Notes under the pieces: model-generated
What the model saw: the letters and a program-made list of their open reading frames with translations, nothing else
Told to the model about the DNA's origin: nothing
Database searches by the model: none
Position numbers and translations under genes: made by a program
NCBI GenBank assembly: GCA_012064385.1
Contig: QRDG01002502.1
Span: 284,512-348,511 of the forward strand
DNA length: 64,000 nucleotides
Origin: Puccinellia tenuiflora
Lineage: Eukaryota > Streptophyta > Magnoliopsida > Poales > Poaceae
Direction of reading: 5' to 3'
Shown here: one piece after another, positions 10,759-23,600 of the stretch
How positions within the stretch are numbered: position 1 is the first letter of the stretch
Layout of the letters: each line of letters starts with the position of its first letter

Positions 10759-13700
10759 TGTAGCGCCCCGACCCCAGAACTATACAATGACGCTATGTGT
10801 AACCGGTCATGCTACACAATCGAAGGTTACTGGGGTTACCAATCCCAGGCCAAAACCTTTGGCAGGCGTGCTCGGAATGGATCATCGGCAACGCAACACT
10901 TCGATCATACCATAAGCTCAGACATAGCTATCATGCATAATAGAAAGATCAAGACTGCGGAACAACTGGCACATCACAGACTCTACGACACGAAGAGATA
11001 ATATAGCAACTCATATATGAGAAAGATACAAATTACAAACAAAGGTCACAGACCCATCAGTACATCATGCGGAAGCGAGGTAGTTGTCTAATACAACAAG
11101 ATCCAAAATATGGCCTAAGAGGCTCACAGATAAACATAACCCAGTCAGCTTGTTCCGAGACATCCCAAGCTGCCACCTGGGAACCCCAGACTACTCGTCG
11201 ATGTCCACGAAGAACCCACCTGTGTGCTCGGTGTCGTCCTCCTCTGAAACAATTAATAATCAACAAGGAGAGACTGAGTACGACGTACTCGCAAGTTTAG
11301 TAGGGCGATATAGACCCAATGATGACAAGGCTCTAAAGCTGTATAGTAGTTAATTTGCACAAAGCTAGTTTTCGTTTTTGAAAGACATAAATGACTCATG
11401 GCATCGACTACTCAGAATGTTTTTCATAAAAGGGATAAGATAGTAAACTTGAATCTTTGGTTCTCATCGAACCCATAGTAACCAAGAAACACCACTCGTC
11501 TCCACCAAGGCACTCCCTCGAATCACCCTCGAGTAAATGAACCTTTTTATCACACGTTGAGATGCAACCTCTAGCTGCCAAATTTTAATTAAGTTTCATG
11601 TTTACTATGATCCCGTAAATCCATTCCTAAGGCGTCCATAACCGCGGACACGGCTTTTCGAAAAGATTAAACCCTGCAGGGGTGTACTAATTTACCCATT
11701 GGTACCGTCCGGCTCGCCTAGTTAGCTTTCTTCCGGGGAAAGCTGGCAAGTGGGCGCGGTTAAACCTTTACCTCGCATGAGACTATGCAAGAGTCATCTG
11801 TGGCGACAGGACAAGTTTACCCAGCCTATTTCAGCCCCTGCCCCCATCGCCACGTCCTAAACACCTCCATCCTCATCGTTTCTTTTTCCACCCACACACC
11901 CACACGCAAATGGAAATAGCAAACTAGAGGACCCTTGGATACGCCCGCACAAGTTATTCAGTTAGTAAGGAGCCCATACCCCCACCAATGGCAGCACGCT
12001 CAAACCTTGGTTCCGAAGACAGGAACTCGCACCTAGGGGCAAGAATGAGGCAAAACACCATCCCCGATGGCAACTCATCCAAACCTTTTAAGCATATTAA
12101 TTTAAGAAACCACAAATATCCACCATGTCTGAACTTTCCATCAACATCATAATTATGGAAATAAATCACCGGACAAAATAGCATTTGACTAAGCATGGCT
12201 AAGCATAGCTAAGCATATGAACAACTGATATAAATTATCTCGGGCCACACATCAACCCTATGGTTCATAGGGGGGAATAACATATGATGGTTTAGGGGAC
12301 AATGCATATCATAGGATACTCTATATTCTTGATCAAAAGTTGACATTGGAATCGAATGCAATATTATGGAGGATAAAATACTTGTATAAACAATAGGATG
12401 CTATATGTCAAGAAGGTTAGGTTATCTCTTGCCTTGTTGACGGGGTGTGTAGTACGGCTCGTCGGCGTAGGTAGGGGAACCCTTGACTCCTAAATCTATC
12501 GATACCCAAACAATCACAGAAGAACAAATAAATAACACGAAGACAAAGTGCAATGCACAATCATGATGACATGTCAAGTTTATGCTTTGATATCAACAAT
12601 ATAATTTAACTAACAATATTAAATGGAGTGCCAAATAATTAGTGCAATTATTTGGAAGCAACCCCATATTTTAACTTAATGTCCTTATTGCTTATAAATG
12701 ATTACATTACTAAGAAGTGGATTAAATATGCATGAACAGGACATGATTAGATAGGTATTGTTCTTCTGATCATTTTGGTACCTTATTTGTAATTTTCCAA
12801 CTATCGATGAATAATTAGAGAATTAAATAATTATTTGAATTTAATTCCTTTAATCAAATTATGGATAATCTTCAAAGGAAAAATTTGTTGTCATGATTTG
12901 ATATTAGCATGGTTTGATAGCATTTGAATTGCTGATAAAAATGATACAACACTTGAAAGATTTGAAAAATAACATTTATTAAGTTGTGAAAAATCTCAAA
13001 CTAGTATTAAACTAGCCGGTACTTCCGGTGGGATGCCCGGTAGTTCCGGTGATGCCGGTAATTCCGGGTCTACTTCCGTTTATAAACACTAATGTCCAGT
13101 ACCGAAATCTCCTAGTCGGTACTTCCGGTGAAGTGCCCGGTAGTGCCATTTTAGCGGTACTTCCGGTGCCACTTCCGGTTATAATTTGAAACTAACAGAA
13201 CCGAACCGGCACTAACGGCAGTACTACCGGACCTACTTCCGGTTATAATTAGAAATAACCAGAACCGAAATTTGCTAACCGGTACTAATGGCGGTACTTC
13301 CGGACCTACTTCCGGTTATAATCAGAAATAGACAGAACCGGAAAATATTAACCGGTACTGCCACCGGTAGTACCACCGGTACTTCCGCTCAAGGTTTTGA
13401 GCACGGCCGCGGCGCGTGCGCGCGCGGTGACCGCGGCGACGGCGAGCACACGCACGGCCACGTGGTGGTTCCTAGGACGCGTAAATGGATGCAACCGACT
13501 CGCCGTGCTACGGGGTAGCTACTGGCGGCGCTACTGACCAAGAGGTCGCCGGTAACGGCCCCGGCGTCGAGCCGCGGCGGAGGCCACGCTCGGCCATGAT
13601 GGAGCTACGGAGAGAAACGGCGGGGAGGGGAGGGAGAAGAGGTCCAGGAGAACGGCGAGCTCACCCTGAGCGTGAGCAGCTGCTCGGCGGAGCCGGGGAT

Positions 13701-14596
13701 GGCCGAGGACGGCGGCAATCGGTCGGCGGAGCGGCGGACCGAGGCGGAGAAGAACGAGCAGCGTCGGCGACTGAGGGATCCCCGGCTCGATTCCGCGGGT
13801 GAGGAAGAAGAGGGCGTCGCGGCGGAGCTTTTCCGCCGCTTCGATGTGCTCGGTGATGGCCCTAGCGGCGGCGATTCGACGGCGGGTGGCGGCAGGGCGG
13901 CGTCGTCGGGGGAGCTAGGGTTAGGGTTAGGCTCGATCCGGAAACGGGGAGAAACGGAGTGGGGAGAGAGAGAGGTAGCAGGTGAGAGCCGTGCGGGTCT
14001 ATTTTGCCATGGAGGTGAGGCACGGCAGCGCTGAGGGAGCAGGTGCGCGGCATGGCGGCATAGTGTTCGCACTGTTGCCACCGGGAGACGACGATCGGTA
14101 CTACCGGTTATTTGACCGGTAGTTCAGGTCGGGTGTTTCAAAAGCAGAAACTTGCTTCACATTTGGGGCACTTAAATTTGTCCAAATATTCCAGAAAAAT
14201 TTAGGGAGGCTCACAAGAAAATAGGGAAGCTACCCATATCTTTCTTTTGAGATTTTGGACAACTTAACATGGTTGCAAAAATAGGGAAGGATTTGAACCA
14301 CATTCAGGGCTTGAAATTTGGAAACAAAATGGAGTCCATGCCATTTGGTTCTTAGCCATGGTTTTGAACTTAGGGAACTTCTTGGACAAATATACTCACT
14401 TGTCATTACAAGGTTTGCAACATTGCTTGCATTTCAAAGTATGATTGTTTGGGAAGGTTTTGGCTTCCCTTTATTAAATGTTCCCAAATGTTGTTTGTCA
14501 ACTTTAGCAAATTAAACATATGCCATGATGCAACATGAGATACAAAAAGTGGAAAAATTATTCATATTTTTCAGGTTCCAAACTGGGGCTGTTACA
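10759..14596 (-). repeat. 3' LTR of the Gypsy element (element orientation)
   Basis: Begins tgtagcgccccgacc and ends ggggctgttaca on the plus strand. At 3838 bp it is nearly identical to 20641-24464 and differs by scattered substitutions and small indels. It contains a GC-rich, gene-leader-like block at about 13,390-14,060 and a ccggtacttccgg minisatellite. Confidence 0.95.
13010..13395. repeat. ccggtacttccgg minisatellite in the LTR
   Basis: Imperfect repetition of words such as ccggtacttccggt, ggtagttccggtgatgccgg and acctacttccggttataat at about 60-80 bp spacing. An equivalent block occurs in the other LTR at 22,885-23,265. A separate ccggttatttgaccggtagtt motif lies near 14,100. Confidence 0.75.
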
Positions 14597-14610
14597 ATTC
14601 TACCCCCCTT
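14597..14610 (-). promoter_or_regulatory. Polypurine tract of the Gypsy element
   Basis: On the minus strand aaggggggtagaat lies directly against the 3' LTR start (tgtaaca…). This is the position and composition expected for the plus-strand primer of reverse transcription. Confidence 0.8.
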
Positions 14611-14747
14611 ACAGGAATCTCGTCCCGAGATTCTAGGCTTGAGTGAAAAAGGCGGGATATTCCTGACGAAGACTAGTTTCCCTTTCCCAAGTTGCTTCTT
14701 CTTCGGAATGGTTAGACCATTGGATTTTGAGGAACTTGATGGCCTTG

Positions 14748-15947
14748 CTTTCTGTCGTCGTGGTGAACAACAGATGCCTAGGGATAGGCTTGAGTTTGGG
14801 GGCCGATGGACGCTAGAGGATCCGGGGAGGGATTATGCACTGAAAAGTACACACGAGAAGATGAACACACACATACATACACGATTTTACCCAGGTTCGG
14901 GGCTCCCGTGAGGAGATAAAACCCCTACTCCTGCTTGTCTGATCTATATTTGTGTATCAATCCGTGTTACAGAAGCGCTCCTTGAGCTGTGTTTCTACCC
15001 CTGAACTAGGCAGCGCTAAGCTTCTGCGGAGAAGAGAGCTAGAGAGTGCAGGGGAAAATGAGCCAAGGGGGCTGCCTGTGCCGTGCCCCCCCCCCCCCCC
15101 GTCTCCTCCCCCTGGTGCTCTTTAAATAGAGAGCCCAGGGGACAAGCAGGGGACAAGGAGACAAACAACGCTATTCTAGAAACACTATTCACTGATGTGA
15201 CTACTGGGGTCTCGTCGCACTATTGGCGCGTCATGCGCACACTGCAGCCATGTGGCCTGCGTCCTGGTCAGCTGGTCCTTTGATCTTATCTTCCTGGGTA
15301 GTTGGCACTGATATTTGCTGAATGCCGGGAGCTGGACACCGGCCTGCTGCCTATGCCGGCCAAGCAGCACATGCTGGGATGCCGAGACGCTGGCCTGGCG
15401 ATCAACTCGTTCGTCTCCTGGTGCACATCGATTCGGTCGCTGCTCCCCAGTGCGAGGTGCCGATCCGGTCAAGATCGGTGGACGCTGGCCTACCATCGAA
15501 GCTGCCCGACCCGGCCAGGGGCGCCAGTTGCTGGCCCAGCCGAGGTGGGAAGAGAGCCCGCCGGGACAGGGCGTACACCGGGGTGGGCCACCGAGTCAGC
15601 TGTATGTCGGTTCGGCCGGCTCAGGCCATCCCGGCCCACCCGGGTCAGGGACATTCGGCCCAGCCGAATAAGAGGAGTCCTGCCCAGCCGGGTTAATGAA
15701 GATTCGGATCACCGGATCAGGGGAAGTCCGGCCCAGCCGAGGTGGGAGGCTCGGCCCAGCCGAGGTGGGAGACTCGGCCCAGCCGGTATGGGAAACTCAG
15801 ACTCGGACTGGGTTGCTCCAGAGTCGGCCCAGGAGCTTTTCCTCTGTTTTTCTTTTATCCCCACCTATTTAATTCCCGTTTATCTCTTTTATTAACTCAA
15901 CCACCGAATAACTGTGGGGTACCGGGGATTACATCCCCGACACTTTC
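14748..15947 (-). mobile_element. Solo LTR inserted in the Gypsy pol gene
   Basis: A 1190-bp sequence (14753-15942) with tg…ca ends (minus: tgtcggggatgtaatcccc … acgacgaca) is flanked by a perfect ctttc duplication (14748-14752 and 15943-15947). The pol reading frame resumes on both sides. No primer site or internal coding region is present, so recombination between two LTRs probably removed the rest. A TATA-like tatttaaa on the minus strand near 15,125 fits an LTR promoter. Open frames inside it are not genes. Confidence 0.9.
15729..15798. repeat. 23-bp minisatellite in the solo LTR
   Basis: Three consecutive copies of cggcccagccgaggtggga-type units start at 15729, 15752 and 15775. A further diverged unit lies near 15,535. 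Confidence 0.8.
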
Positions 15948-18900
15948 CGCTTCATCCAAGATGCGGACAGGATGCTCACGGTAAGTCAAGTCCTCCTGGA
16001 TGTCCAACACCTCATGATCAACCCCACGGATAGGATCTTTGAAGCATCGACGGAGTTGAGAGACGTGGAACACATCGTGCACATCCGGGAAGTTTGAGGG
16101 TAGCTCGAGTTGTAGGAGAGATCTCCTCGCTTGGCTAGGACGGTGAAAGGACCAACATAGCGAGGTGCCAATTTTCCCTTGATCCCGAAACAACGAACGC
16201 CTCGGAGGGGAGAGACACGAAGGTAGGCTTTATCACCAATTTCGTAGTGAACCTCCTGATGATGCTTATCATAATAGCTCTTTTGTCTGGATTGGGCAAT
16301 CTTGAGATTTCCCCGAATGATTCGGACTTTCTCTTCAGCCTCATTGATCACATCAGGACCGAAGAGTGGCCTCTCTCCGGTTTCAGACCAATTCAGAGGA
16401 GTCCGACATTTTCTCCCATAGAGAACCTCAAATGGAGCCATTTGCAGACTAGCCTGATAACTGTTGTTGTAGGAGAACTCGGCGAGAGGGAGATACTTTT
16501 CCCAACCCTTACCGAAGGAGATAACACATGCCCGAAGCATGTCCTCAAGAACTTGATTCACCCTTTCAGTCTATCCATCAGTTTGGGGGTGATAGGCTGT
16601 GCTGAAATTGAGACGGGTTCCCATAGAATTTTGGAAACTCTGCCGGAATCTGGAAACGAATAGGCTCCCACGGTCTGAGATGATCCTCAGTGGAACACCA
16701 TGGAGAGGAACAATTCGGGCAACATACAACTCAGCCAATTGCTTTGCAGTTATATCCTCGCGGACTGGAAGGAAATGGGCTACCTTGGATAGACGATCAA
16801 TGACTACCCAAATGGCATTATTGTCCTTTTGCGACCTTGGGAAACCAGTGATGAAATCCATACCAACTTCATCCCATTTCCACTCGGGAATGGCTATGGG
16901 GTGAAGAGTACCCACTGGCCTTTGATGTTCAGCCTTCACACGGCGACAGACGTCGCATTCTGCAACATACTCGGCGATCTCGCGCTTCATGCAAGACCAC
17001 CAGAATTGACGGCGAAGGTCTTGGTACATTTTGGTACTACCCGGATGGATGGAGATGGGTGATTCATGAGCTTCTGAGAGTGTCAACCCTTCTGTATTCC
17101 CACTCTTGGGCACCACTAGACGGTCACCAAAATAGACAACTCCGTTTTCATCAACAGAAAAACAATTGGGCTTCCCATTAGCTATTTTCTCTTTGATTTC
17201 GAGGATTTCAGTATCAGTTTGCTGGGCTGCCTTGATTTCATCCTCGAGAGTGGATTTGATCAAAAGGTTAGCTAGATATCCGGAGGGAACAATCTCCAGA
17301 TTCAACCGGGCAAACTCCTCATGAAGAGCAGGTTGGGACTTTTCAACCATTAGGGTGTTGCAATAAGCTTTGCGACTCAGAGCATCTGCCACGACGTTGG
17401 CCTTGCCGGGCTGATAGTTGAGGGTCACATCATAGTCCTTGATTAATTCCAACCATCTTCTCTGTATCAGATTCAGATCCGGCTGGGTGAAGAGATACTT
17501 CGGACTTTGATGATCCGAGAAGATTTCGCAACGGTTGCCCAACAGGTAGGGCCTCCATTGCTTCAGAGCATAAACCATAGCGGCAAGCTCTAGATCATGA
17601 GTTGGGTAGTTGTGTTCATACGGTTTGAGTTGACGAGAGGCATAGGCTACCACATGGCCTTCTTGCATTAACACACAGCCCAAACCTTGGAGTGATGCGT
17701 CACAGTAGACGACAAAGTCTTTGTCTGTGTCAGGAAGGACAAGCACCGGAGTGGTCGTGAGTTTGACTTTGAGGGTTTGGAAACTCTCTTCAGCTTTGTC
17801 TGTCCATACAAACTGTTTATTTTTCTTGAGAAGGTCAGTCAATGCCTTGGCTATCTTGGAAAAGCCCTCGATGAATTGGCGGTAATAACCCGCCAACCCA
17901 AGAAAGCTACGGATATCTTTGACGGACTTGGGAGTAGGCCAATCCAGGATTGCCTGAATTTTGTCAGGTATCACCGCTACTCCAGCAGCTGACACCACAT
18001 GACCTAAGAATATGAGCTCCTTTAGCCAAAAATCACACTTGGAGAACTTGGCATAGAGGCGATGATCTCGAAGCTTTGTCAGAACTAGCCGAAGGTGCTC
18101 AGCAAGCTCTTCTTCGGTTTTGGAGTACATGAGGATGTCATCGATGTATATTATGACAAACTTGTCGAGGTACTCGTGGAAGATGGAGTTCAGCAGCCTC
18201 ATGAATGTAGCCGGAGCATTGGTGAGGCCAAAGGACATGACGGTATACTCATATAGGCCATAACGAGTAGTGAAAGCCGTCTTCGGAATATCCTCCTTTC
18301 TGATTTTGATCTGATGGTAGCCTGACCTCAGATCCATCTTGGAGAATACCGTTGCACCAGCTAGCTGATCGAACAGGTCAGTTATTCGGGGAATAGGGTA
18401 CTTGTTCTTGATGGTTACCTCATTTAAAGGGCGGTAATCAACAACCAAATGAGGAACATTTGAATCCCTCTTCTTGACAAAGATGACCGGGCAGCCCCAA
18501 GGTGAGCTACTAGGCCGGATGAATTCCTTCTCCACCAATTCGTCAGTTTGTTTCTTCAGCTCAGTTAGCTCTTCCGCTGGCATGCGGTAGGGCCTTTTGG
18601 AAATGGGAGCAGACCCCGGAACCAAGTCAATGACAAATTCCACACTTCGACCAGGTGGCATGCCAGGCAATTCCTCCGGGAAGACATCGGGGAAATCACA
18701 CACCACTGCTACTTCATGCATTTTAGGTGGGGTGGTTCCTTCCATAAAGCATAGACTGATCTCCGGAGAGAGTGGAGCGGTTGCGGAGGGAGTTGCGGAG
18801 GTAGGGGGCCAGTAATGCACTATCCCGTAGCTTGGGTGGATCATGGTGACAGTCTTGGCAGCACATTCCAGGTTGGCCTGATATTTAACTAGCCAATCCA

Positions 18901-18976
18901 TGCCCAGAATGACATCTATCCCATCTGACTTCAGTGCTAACAATGAGAACGGGAAGGGTATTGACCCTATAGAAAC

Positions 18977-20236
18977 TTAAACCTCCGGAGCGATCCAAGT
19001 AGTGTGCCAACTAGAACCTGGTGTCTTGACCACTAGGGGGGAGTCCATGTTCACGAACGGTATTTGATGGTTGTGTGCATATGATATGGATATGAATAAA
19101 TGCGATGCTCCAGAATCAAACAAGACTGAAGCTGGATAAGCATTTATTCGAAGCGTACCCATGAGAACTCCGGGGTCCTCTTCCACTCCTTCAGCCGAGA
19201 CGTGGTTCAGGCGGCCACGGCTGATGGTCATGGCCTTGGCGGCTGGTGTAGAGGGAGCCGGTGTAGGTGCTGCGGTAGCCGGTGCCTTCTGGGGAAACTC
19301 CCTAGAGTAGTGCCCCGGCTGGCCACAGCTGTAGCAAGTGGGCCTCGGTGGTGGTGGAGGCAGCTGAGGGCGGAAGCCACTTCCAGCCGCACCCAAGGTC
19401 GAGATTGCTGGGCGAGGCGGAGGTGGCCTGTACCCTGAAGGCCTTGGCGTGAAGGGAGCACGAGGCACAGCGCTGAAGGGCACAAAGACCCGGCGCTTCT
19501 TGCCCTTAGAAGAAGAGGAGCTCTGATTGTCCACTGGAGCTGGCCTCTTGGAAGACTCCAGCTCCTTCCTACCTTGCTCCATAGTGAGAGCTTGGTTGTA
19601 GAGCTCCTGGTAGGACTGGAACTTGAAGGGCAAGAGCTCATAACGGAGCCGTGGTGCGAGCCCCTTGCGGAACAGGTATTTCTTGTCCTCATCGTTGGTC
19701 ACGTCCCGAGGGGCGTAACGGGAGAGGTGGTTGAACTCTCGTCCATAAGCTTGGACGTCCATGCGTCCCTGGGTCAGATCCAGGAACTCCCTCCTCTTGA
19801 GGTCCATGATGGGCTTGGGAATGTAGGCCGCACGGAAGGCGGTGCGGAACTCAGCCCATGTGAAGACATGGCCAGCGTCAAACATTGACACATGGCTCTC
19901 CCACCAAGAGCCAGCGGCTCCATTCAGCAGATAGGTGGAAAAGTTGACTTGTTCGGCCACCGGCACATGCAAGGCCGCGAACTTGCGCTCGAGAGCACGG
20001 AGCCAATCATCAGCATCCAATGGCTCTCTAGCTTCAGTGAAGGTAGGAGGTTGGGAGCGCAAGAACTCCGTGAGAGTGTTGCAGTCGTTGTTCCTCCTGG
20101 CCCCTTGTTGAACCAACTGCTCGAGCAGACGCTCATTTCGCAGCCGGTTCTCCTCGATCGCCATCAGAACCTCCGCCATTGAGGGTGGCGGCGGTGGCTC
20201 AGGATCGCCGGGGTTACCACGACGAGTAGGAGCCAT
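18977..20236 (-). CDS. Gypsy gag with CCHC knuckle and N-terminal protease part
   Basis: 419 residues from the ATG at 20236. The frame extends upstream from a GTG, but the first ATG reads MAPTRRGNPGDPEPPPPPS. A retrotransposon-gag capsid domain is present (DWLRALERKFAALHVP…, AAGSWWES, FRAAYIPKPIMDLKRREFLDL, YAREF-like motif, LRYELLPF). A zinc knuckle follows (CYSCGQPGHYSREFP), in which the last Cys of CX2CX4HX4C reads Phe. Near the C-terminus is the aspartic protease active site LFDSGASHLFIS. The frame ends at a TAA that is in phase with pol, so gag and pol were originally one polyprotein and the stop is most simply a nonsense mutation. Confidence 0.88.
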   Translation of the reverse strand: MAPTRRGNPGDPEPPPPPSMAEVLMAIEENRLRNERLLEQLVQQGARRNNDCNTLTEFLRSQPPTFTEAREPLDADDWLRALERKFAALHVPVAEQVNFSTYLLNGAAGSWWESHVSMFDAGHVFTWAEFRTAFRAAYIPKPIMDLKRREFLDLTQGRMDVQAYGREFNHLSRYAPRDVTNDEDKKYLFRKGLAPRLRYELLPFKFQSYQELYNQALTMEQGRKELESSKRPAPVDNQSSSSSKGKKRRVFVPFSAVPRAPFTPRPSGYRPPPPRPAISTLGAAGSGFRPQLPPPPPRPTCYSCGQPGHYSREFPQKAPATAAPTPAPSTPAAKAMTISRGRLNHVSAEGVEEDPGVLMGTLRINAYPASVLFDSGASHLFISISYAHNHQIPFVNMDSPLVVKTPGSSWHTTWIAPEV

Positions 20237-20623
20237 TCTGAAGATTTGGAACAAGGACACAGTTAGTAACCATCTCCGGACATTTAAGATAGATCATTAG
20301 AGTCCTTCCTGATATAGAGATCTAAGATGGCACTTGAAGGAAAAGAAACAAAACAACCACGGGTGACACCACGTCAACGCGGCGGTAGCAAACAGAAGAA
20401 AAGGACTCGAGACAACACCGGACGGTAAGAACCCAACCCCGAGAATCCTAGACTTTGACACCACAATCAAAACAAATAGAGATAAGACATCAGAGTAGAG
20501 CGAGTTGGATAAGGAGTAAAAAGAATCCTAAGAAGGTTTTCACAACTCATTTTTAGGTTATAAATAATTTTCACCACACTAGACTCGACATCGACCAATA
20601 GAAAGGGTTTCCTACAGGCAGTC

Positions 20624-20638
20624 CTACTCTGATACCAA
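20624..20638 (-). promoter_or_regulatory. Primer-binding site (initiator tRNA-Met)
   Basis: Two bases inside the 5' LTR, the minus strand reads ttggtatcagagtagg. Its tggtatcagag is complementary to the 3' end of plant initiator methionyl-tRNA, the usual primer of such elements. Confidence 0.88.
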
Positions 20639-20640
20639 CT

Positions 20641-23600
20641 TGTAGCGCCCCGACCCCAGAACTATACAATGACGCTATGTGCAACCGGTCATGCTACACA
20701 ATCGAAGGTTACTGGGGTTACCAATCCCAGGCCAAAAACTTTGGTAGGCGTGCTTGGAATGGATCATCGGCAACGCAACACTTCGATCATGCCATAAGCT
20801 CAGACATAGCTATTATGCATAATAGAAAGATCAAGACTGCGGAACAACTGGCACATCACAGACTCTACGACACGAAGAGATCATATAGCAACTCATATAT
20901 GAGAAAGATACAAATTACAAACAAAGGTCACAGACCCATCAGTACATCATGCGGAAGCGAGGTAGTTGTCTAATACAACAAGATCCAAAATATGGACTAA
21001 GAGGCTTATAGATAAACATAACCCAGCCAGCTTGTTCCGTGACGTCCCAAGCTGCCACCTGGAAACCCCAGACTACTCGTCGATGTCCACGAAGAACCCA
21101 CCTGTGTGCTCGGTGTCGTCCTCCTCTGAAACAATTAATAATCAACAAGGAGAGACTGAGTACGACGTACTCGCAAGTTTAGTAGGGCGATATAGACCCA
21201 ATGATGACAGGGCTCTAAAGCTGTATAGTAGTTAATTTGCACAAAGCTAGTTTTCCTTTTTGAAAGACATAAATGACTCATGGCATCGACTACTCAGAAT
21301 GTTTTTCATAAAAGGGATAAGATAGTAAACTTGAATCTTTGGTTCTCATCGAACCCATAGTAACCAAGAAACACCACTCGTCTCCACCAAGGCACTCCCT
21401 CGAATCACCCTCGAGAAAATGAACCTTTTATCACACGTTGAGATGCAACCTCTATCTGCCAAATTTTAATTAAGTTTCATGTTTACTATGATCCCGTAAA
21501 TCCATTCCCAAGGCGTCCATAACCGCGGACACGGCTTTTCGAAAAGATTAAACCCTGCAGGGGTGTACTAATTTACCCATTGGTACCGTCCGGCTCGCCT
21601 AGTTAGCTCTCTTCCGGGTAAAGCTGGCAAGTGGGCGTGATTAAACCTTTACCTCGCATGAGACTATCGAAGAGTCATCTGTGGCGACAGGACAAGTTTA
21701 CCCAGCCTATTTCAGCCCCTGCCCCCATCGCCACGTCCTAAACACCTCCATCCTCATCGTTTCTTTTTCCACCCACACACCCACACGCAAATGGAAATAG
21801 CAAACTAGAGGACCCTTGGATACGCCCGCACAAGTTATTCAGTTAGTAAGGAGCCCATACCCCCACCAATGGCAGCACGCTCAAACCTTGGTTCCGAAGA
21901 CAGGAACTCGCACCTAGGGGCAAGAATGAGGCAAAACACCATCCCCGATGGCAACTCATCCAAACCTTTTAAGCATATTAATTTAAGAAACCACAAATAT
22001 CCACCCTGTCCGAACTTTCCATCAACATCATAATTATGGAAATAAATCACCGGACAAAATAGCATTTGACTAAGCATGGCTAAGCATATGAACAACTGAT
22101 ATAAAGTATCTTGGGCCACACATCAACCCTATGGTTCATAGGGGGGAATAACATATGATGGTTTAGGGGACAATGCATATCATAGGATACTCTATATTCT
22201 TGATCAAAAGTTGACATTGGAATCGAATGCAATATTATGGAGGATAAAATACTTGTATAAACAATAGGATGCTATATGTCAAGAAGGTTAGGTTATCTCT
22301 TGCCTTGTTGACGGGGCGTGTAGTACGGCTCGTCGGGGTAGGTAGGGGAACCCTCGACTCCTGAATCTATCGATACCAAAACAATCACAGAAGAACAAAT
22401 AAATAACACGAAGACAAAGTGCAATGCACAATCATGATGACATGTCAAGTTTATGCTTTGATATCAACAATATAATTTAACTAACAATATTAAATGGAGT
22501 GCCAAATAATTAGTGCAATTATTTGGAAGCAACCCCATATTTTAACTTAATGTCCTTATTGCTTATAAATGATTACATTACTAAGAAGTGGATTAAATAT
22601 GCATGAACATGACATGATTAGATAGGTATTGTTCTTCTGATCGTTTTGGTACCTTATTTGTAATTTTCCAACTATCGATGAATAATTAGAGAATTAAATA
22701 ATTATTTGAATTTAATTCCTTTAATCAAATTAAGGATAATCTTCAAAGGAAAAATTTGTTGTCATGATTTGATATTAGCATGGTTTGATAGCATTTGAAT
22801 TGCTGATCAAAATGATACAACACTTGAAAGATTTGAAAAATAACATTTATTAAGTTGTGAAAAACCTCAAACTAGTATTAAACTAGCCGGTACTTCCGGT
22901 GGGATGCCCGGTAGTTCCGGTGATGCCGGTAATTCCGGGTCTACTTCCGTTTATAAAAACTAACGTCCAGTACCGAAATCTCCTAGTCGGTACTTCCGGT
23001 GAAGTGCCCGGTAGTGCCGTTTTAGCGGTACTTCCGGTGCCACTTCCGGTTATAATTTGAAACTAACAGAACCGAACCGGCACTAACGACAGTACTACCG
23101 GACCTACTTCCGGTTATAATTAGAAATAACCAGAACCGAACTTTGCTAAACGGTACTAACGACGGTACTTCCGGACCTACTTCCGGTTATAATCAGAAAT
23201 AGACAGAACCGGAAAATATTAACCGGTACTGCCACCGGTAGTACCACCGGTACTTCCGCTCAAGGTTTTGAGCACGGCCGTGGCGCGTGCGCGCGGTGAC
23301 CGCGGCGACGGCGAGCACACGCACGGCCACGTGGTGGTTCCTAGGACCCATAAATGGATGCAACCAACTCGCCGTGCTACGGGGTAGCTACTGGCGGCGC
23401 TACTGACCAAGAGGTCGCCGGTAACGGCCCCGGCGTCGAGTCGCGGCGGAGGCCACGCTCGGCCACAATGGAGCTACGGAGAGAAATGGCAGGGAGGGGA
23501 GGGAGAAGAGGTCCAGGAGAATGGCGAGCTCACCCTGAGCGTGAGCAGCTGCTCGGCGGAGCTGGGGATGGCCGAGGTCGGCGGCAATCGGTCGGCGGAG

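Larger units (their letters stand above)
14633..18976 (-). pseudogene. Gypsy pol (protease end, RT, RNase H, integrase), broken
   Basis: The frame continues after an in-frame TAA (18977-18979) as an open 16571-18976 segment. It holds the second protease motif (ILGMDWL), reverse transcriptase with KMDLRSGYHQI and the catalytic YIDDIL, RNase H starting at VVYCDAS with the DLELAAMVYAL helix, and integrase with its zinc finger (HPGSTKMYQDLRRQFWW…CDVC) and catalytic core (MDFITGFP, ISDRGS, STAYHPQTDG). A TAG at 16571-16573 ends that segment where a Gln codon is expected. The integrase C-terminus continues to about 16,110, shifts frame, runs to 15,948, is interrupted by a solo LTR, and resumes from 14,747 down to a TAG at 14633-14635. 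All catalytic motifs are intact, so the lesions are few and discrete. Confidence 0.9.

Noticed and set aside
13605..14081. 158-codon minus-strand frame in the first LTR, Ser/Pro-rich
   Set aside because: The corresponding frame is broken in the second LTR copy, so it is not maintained. Kept only as a leader-like block, not as a gene.
15302..15895. Overlapping long plus-strand frames (up to 197 codons)
   Set aside because: They lie inside the solo LTR and its 23-bp minisatellite. GC-rich repetition keeps several frames open at once, and no domain is present.
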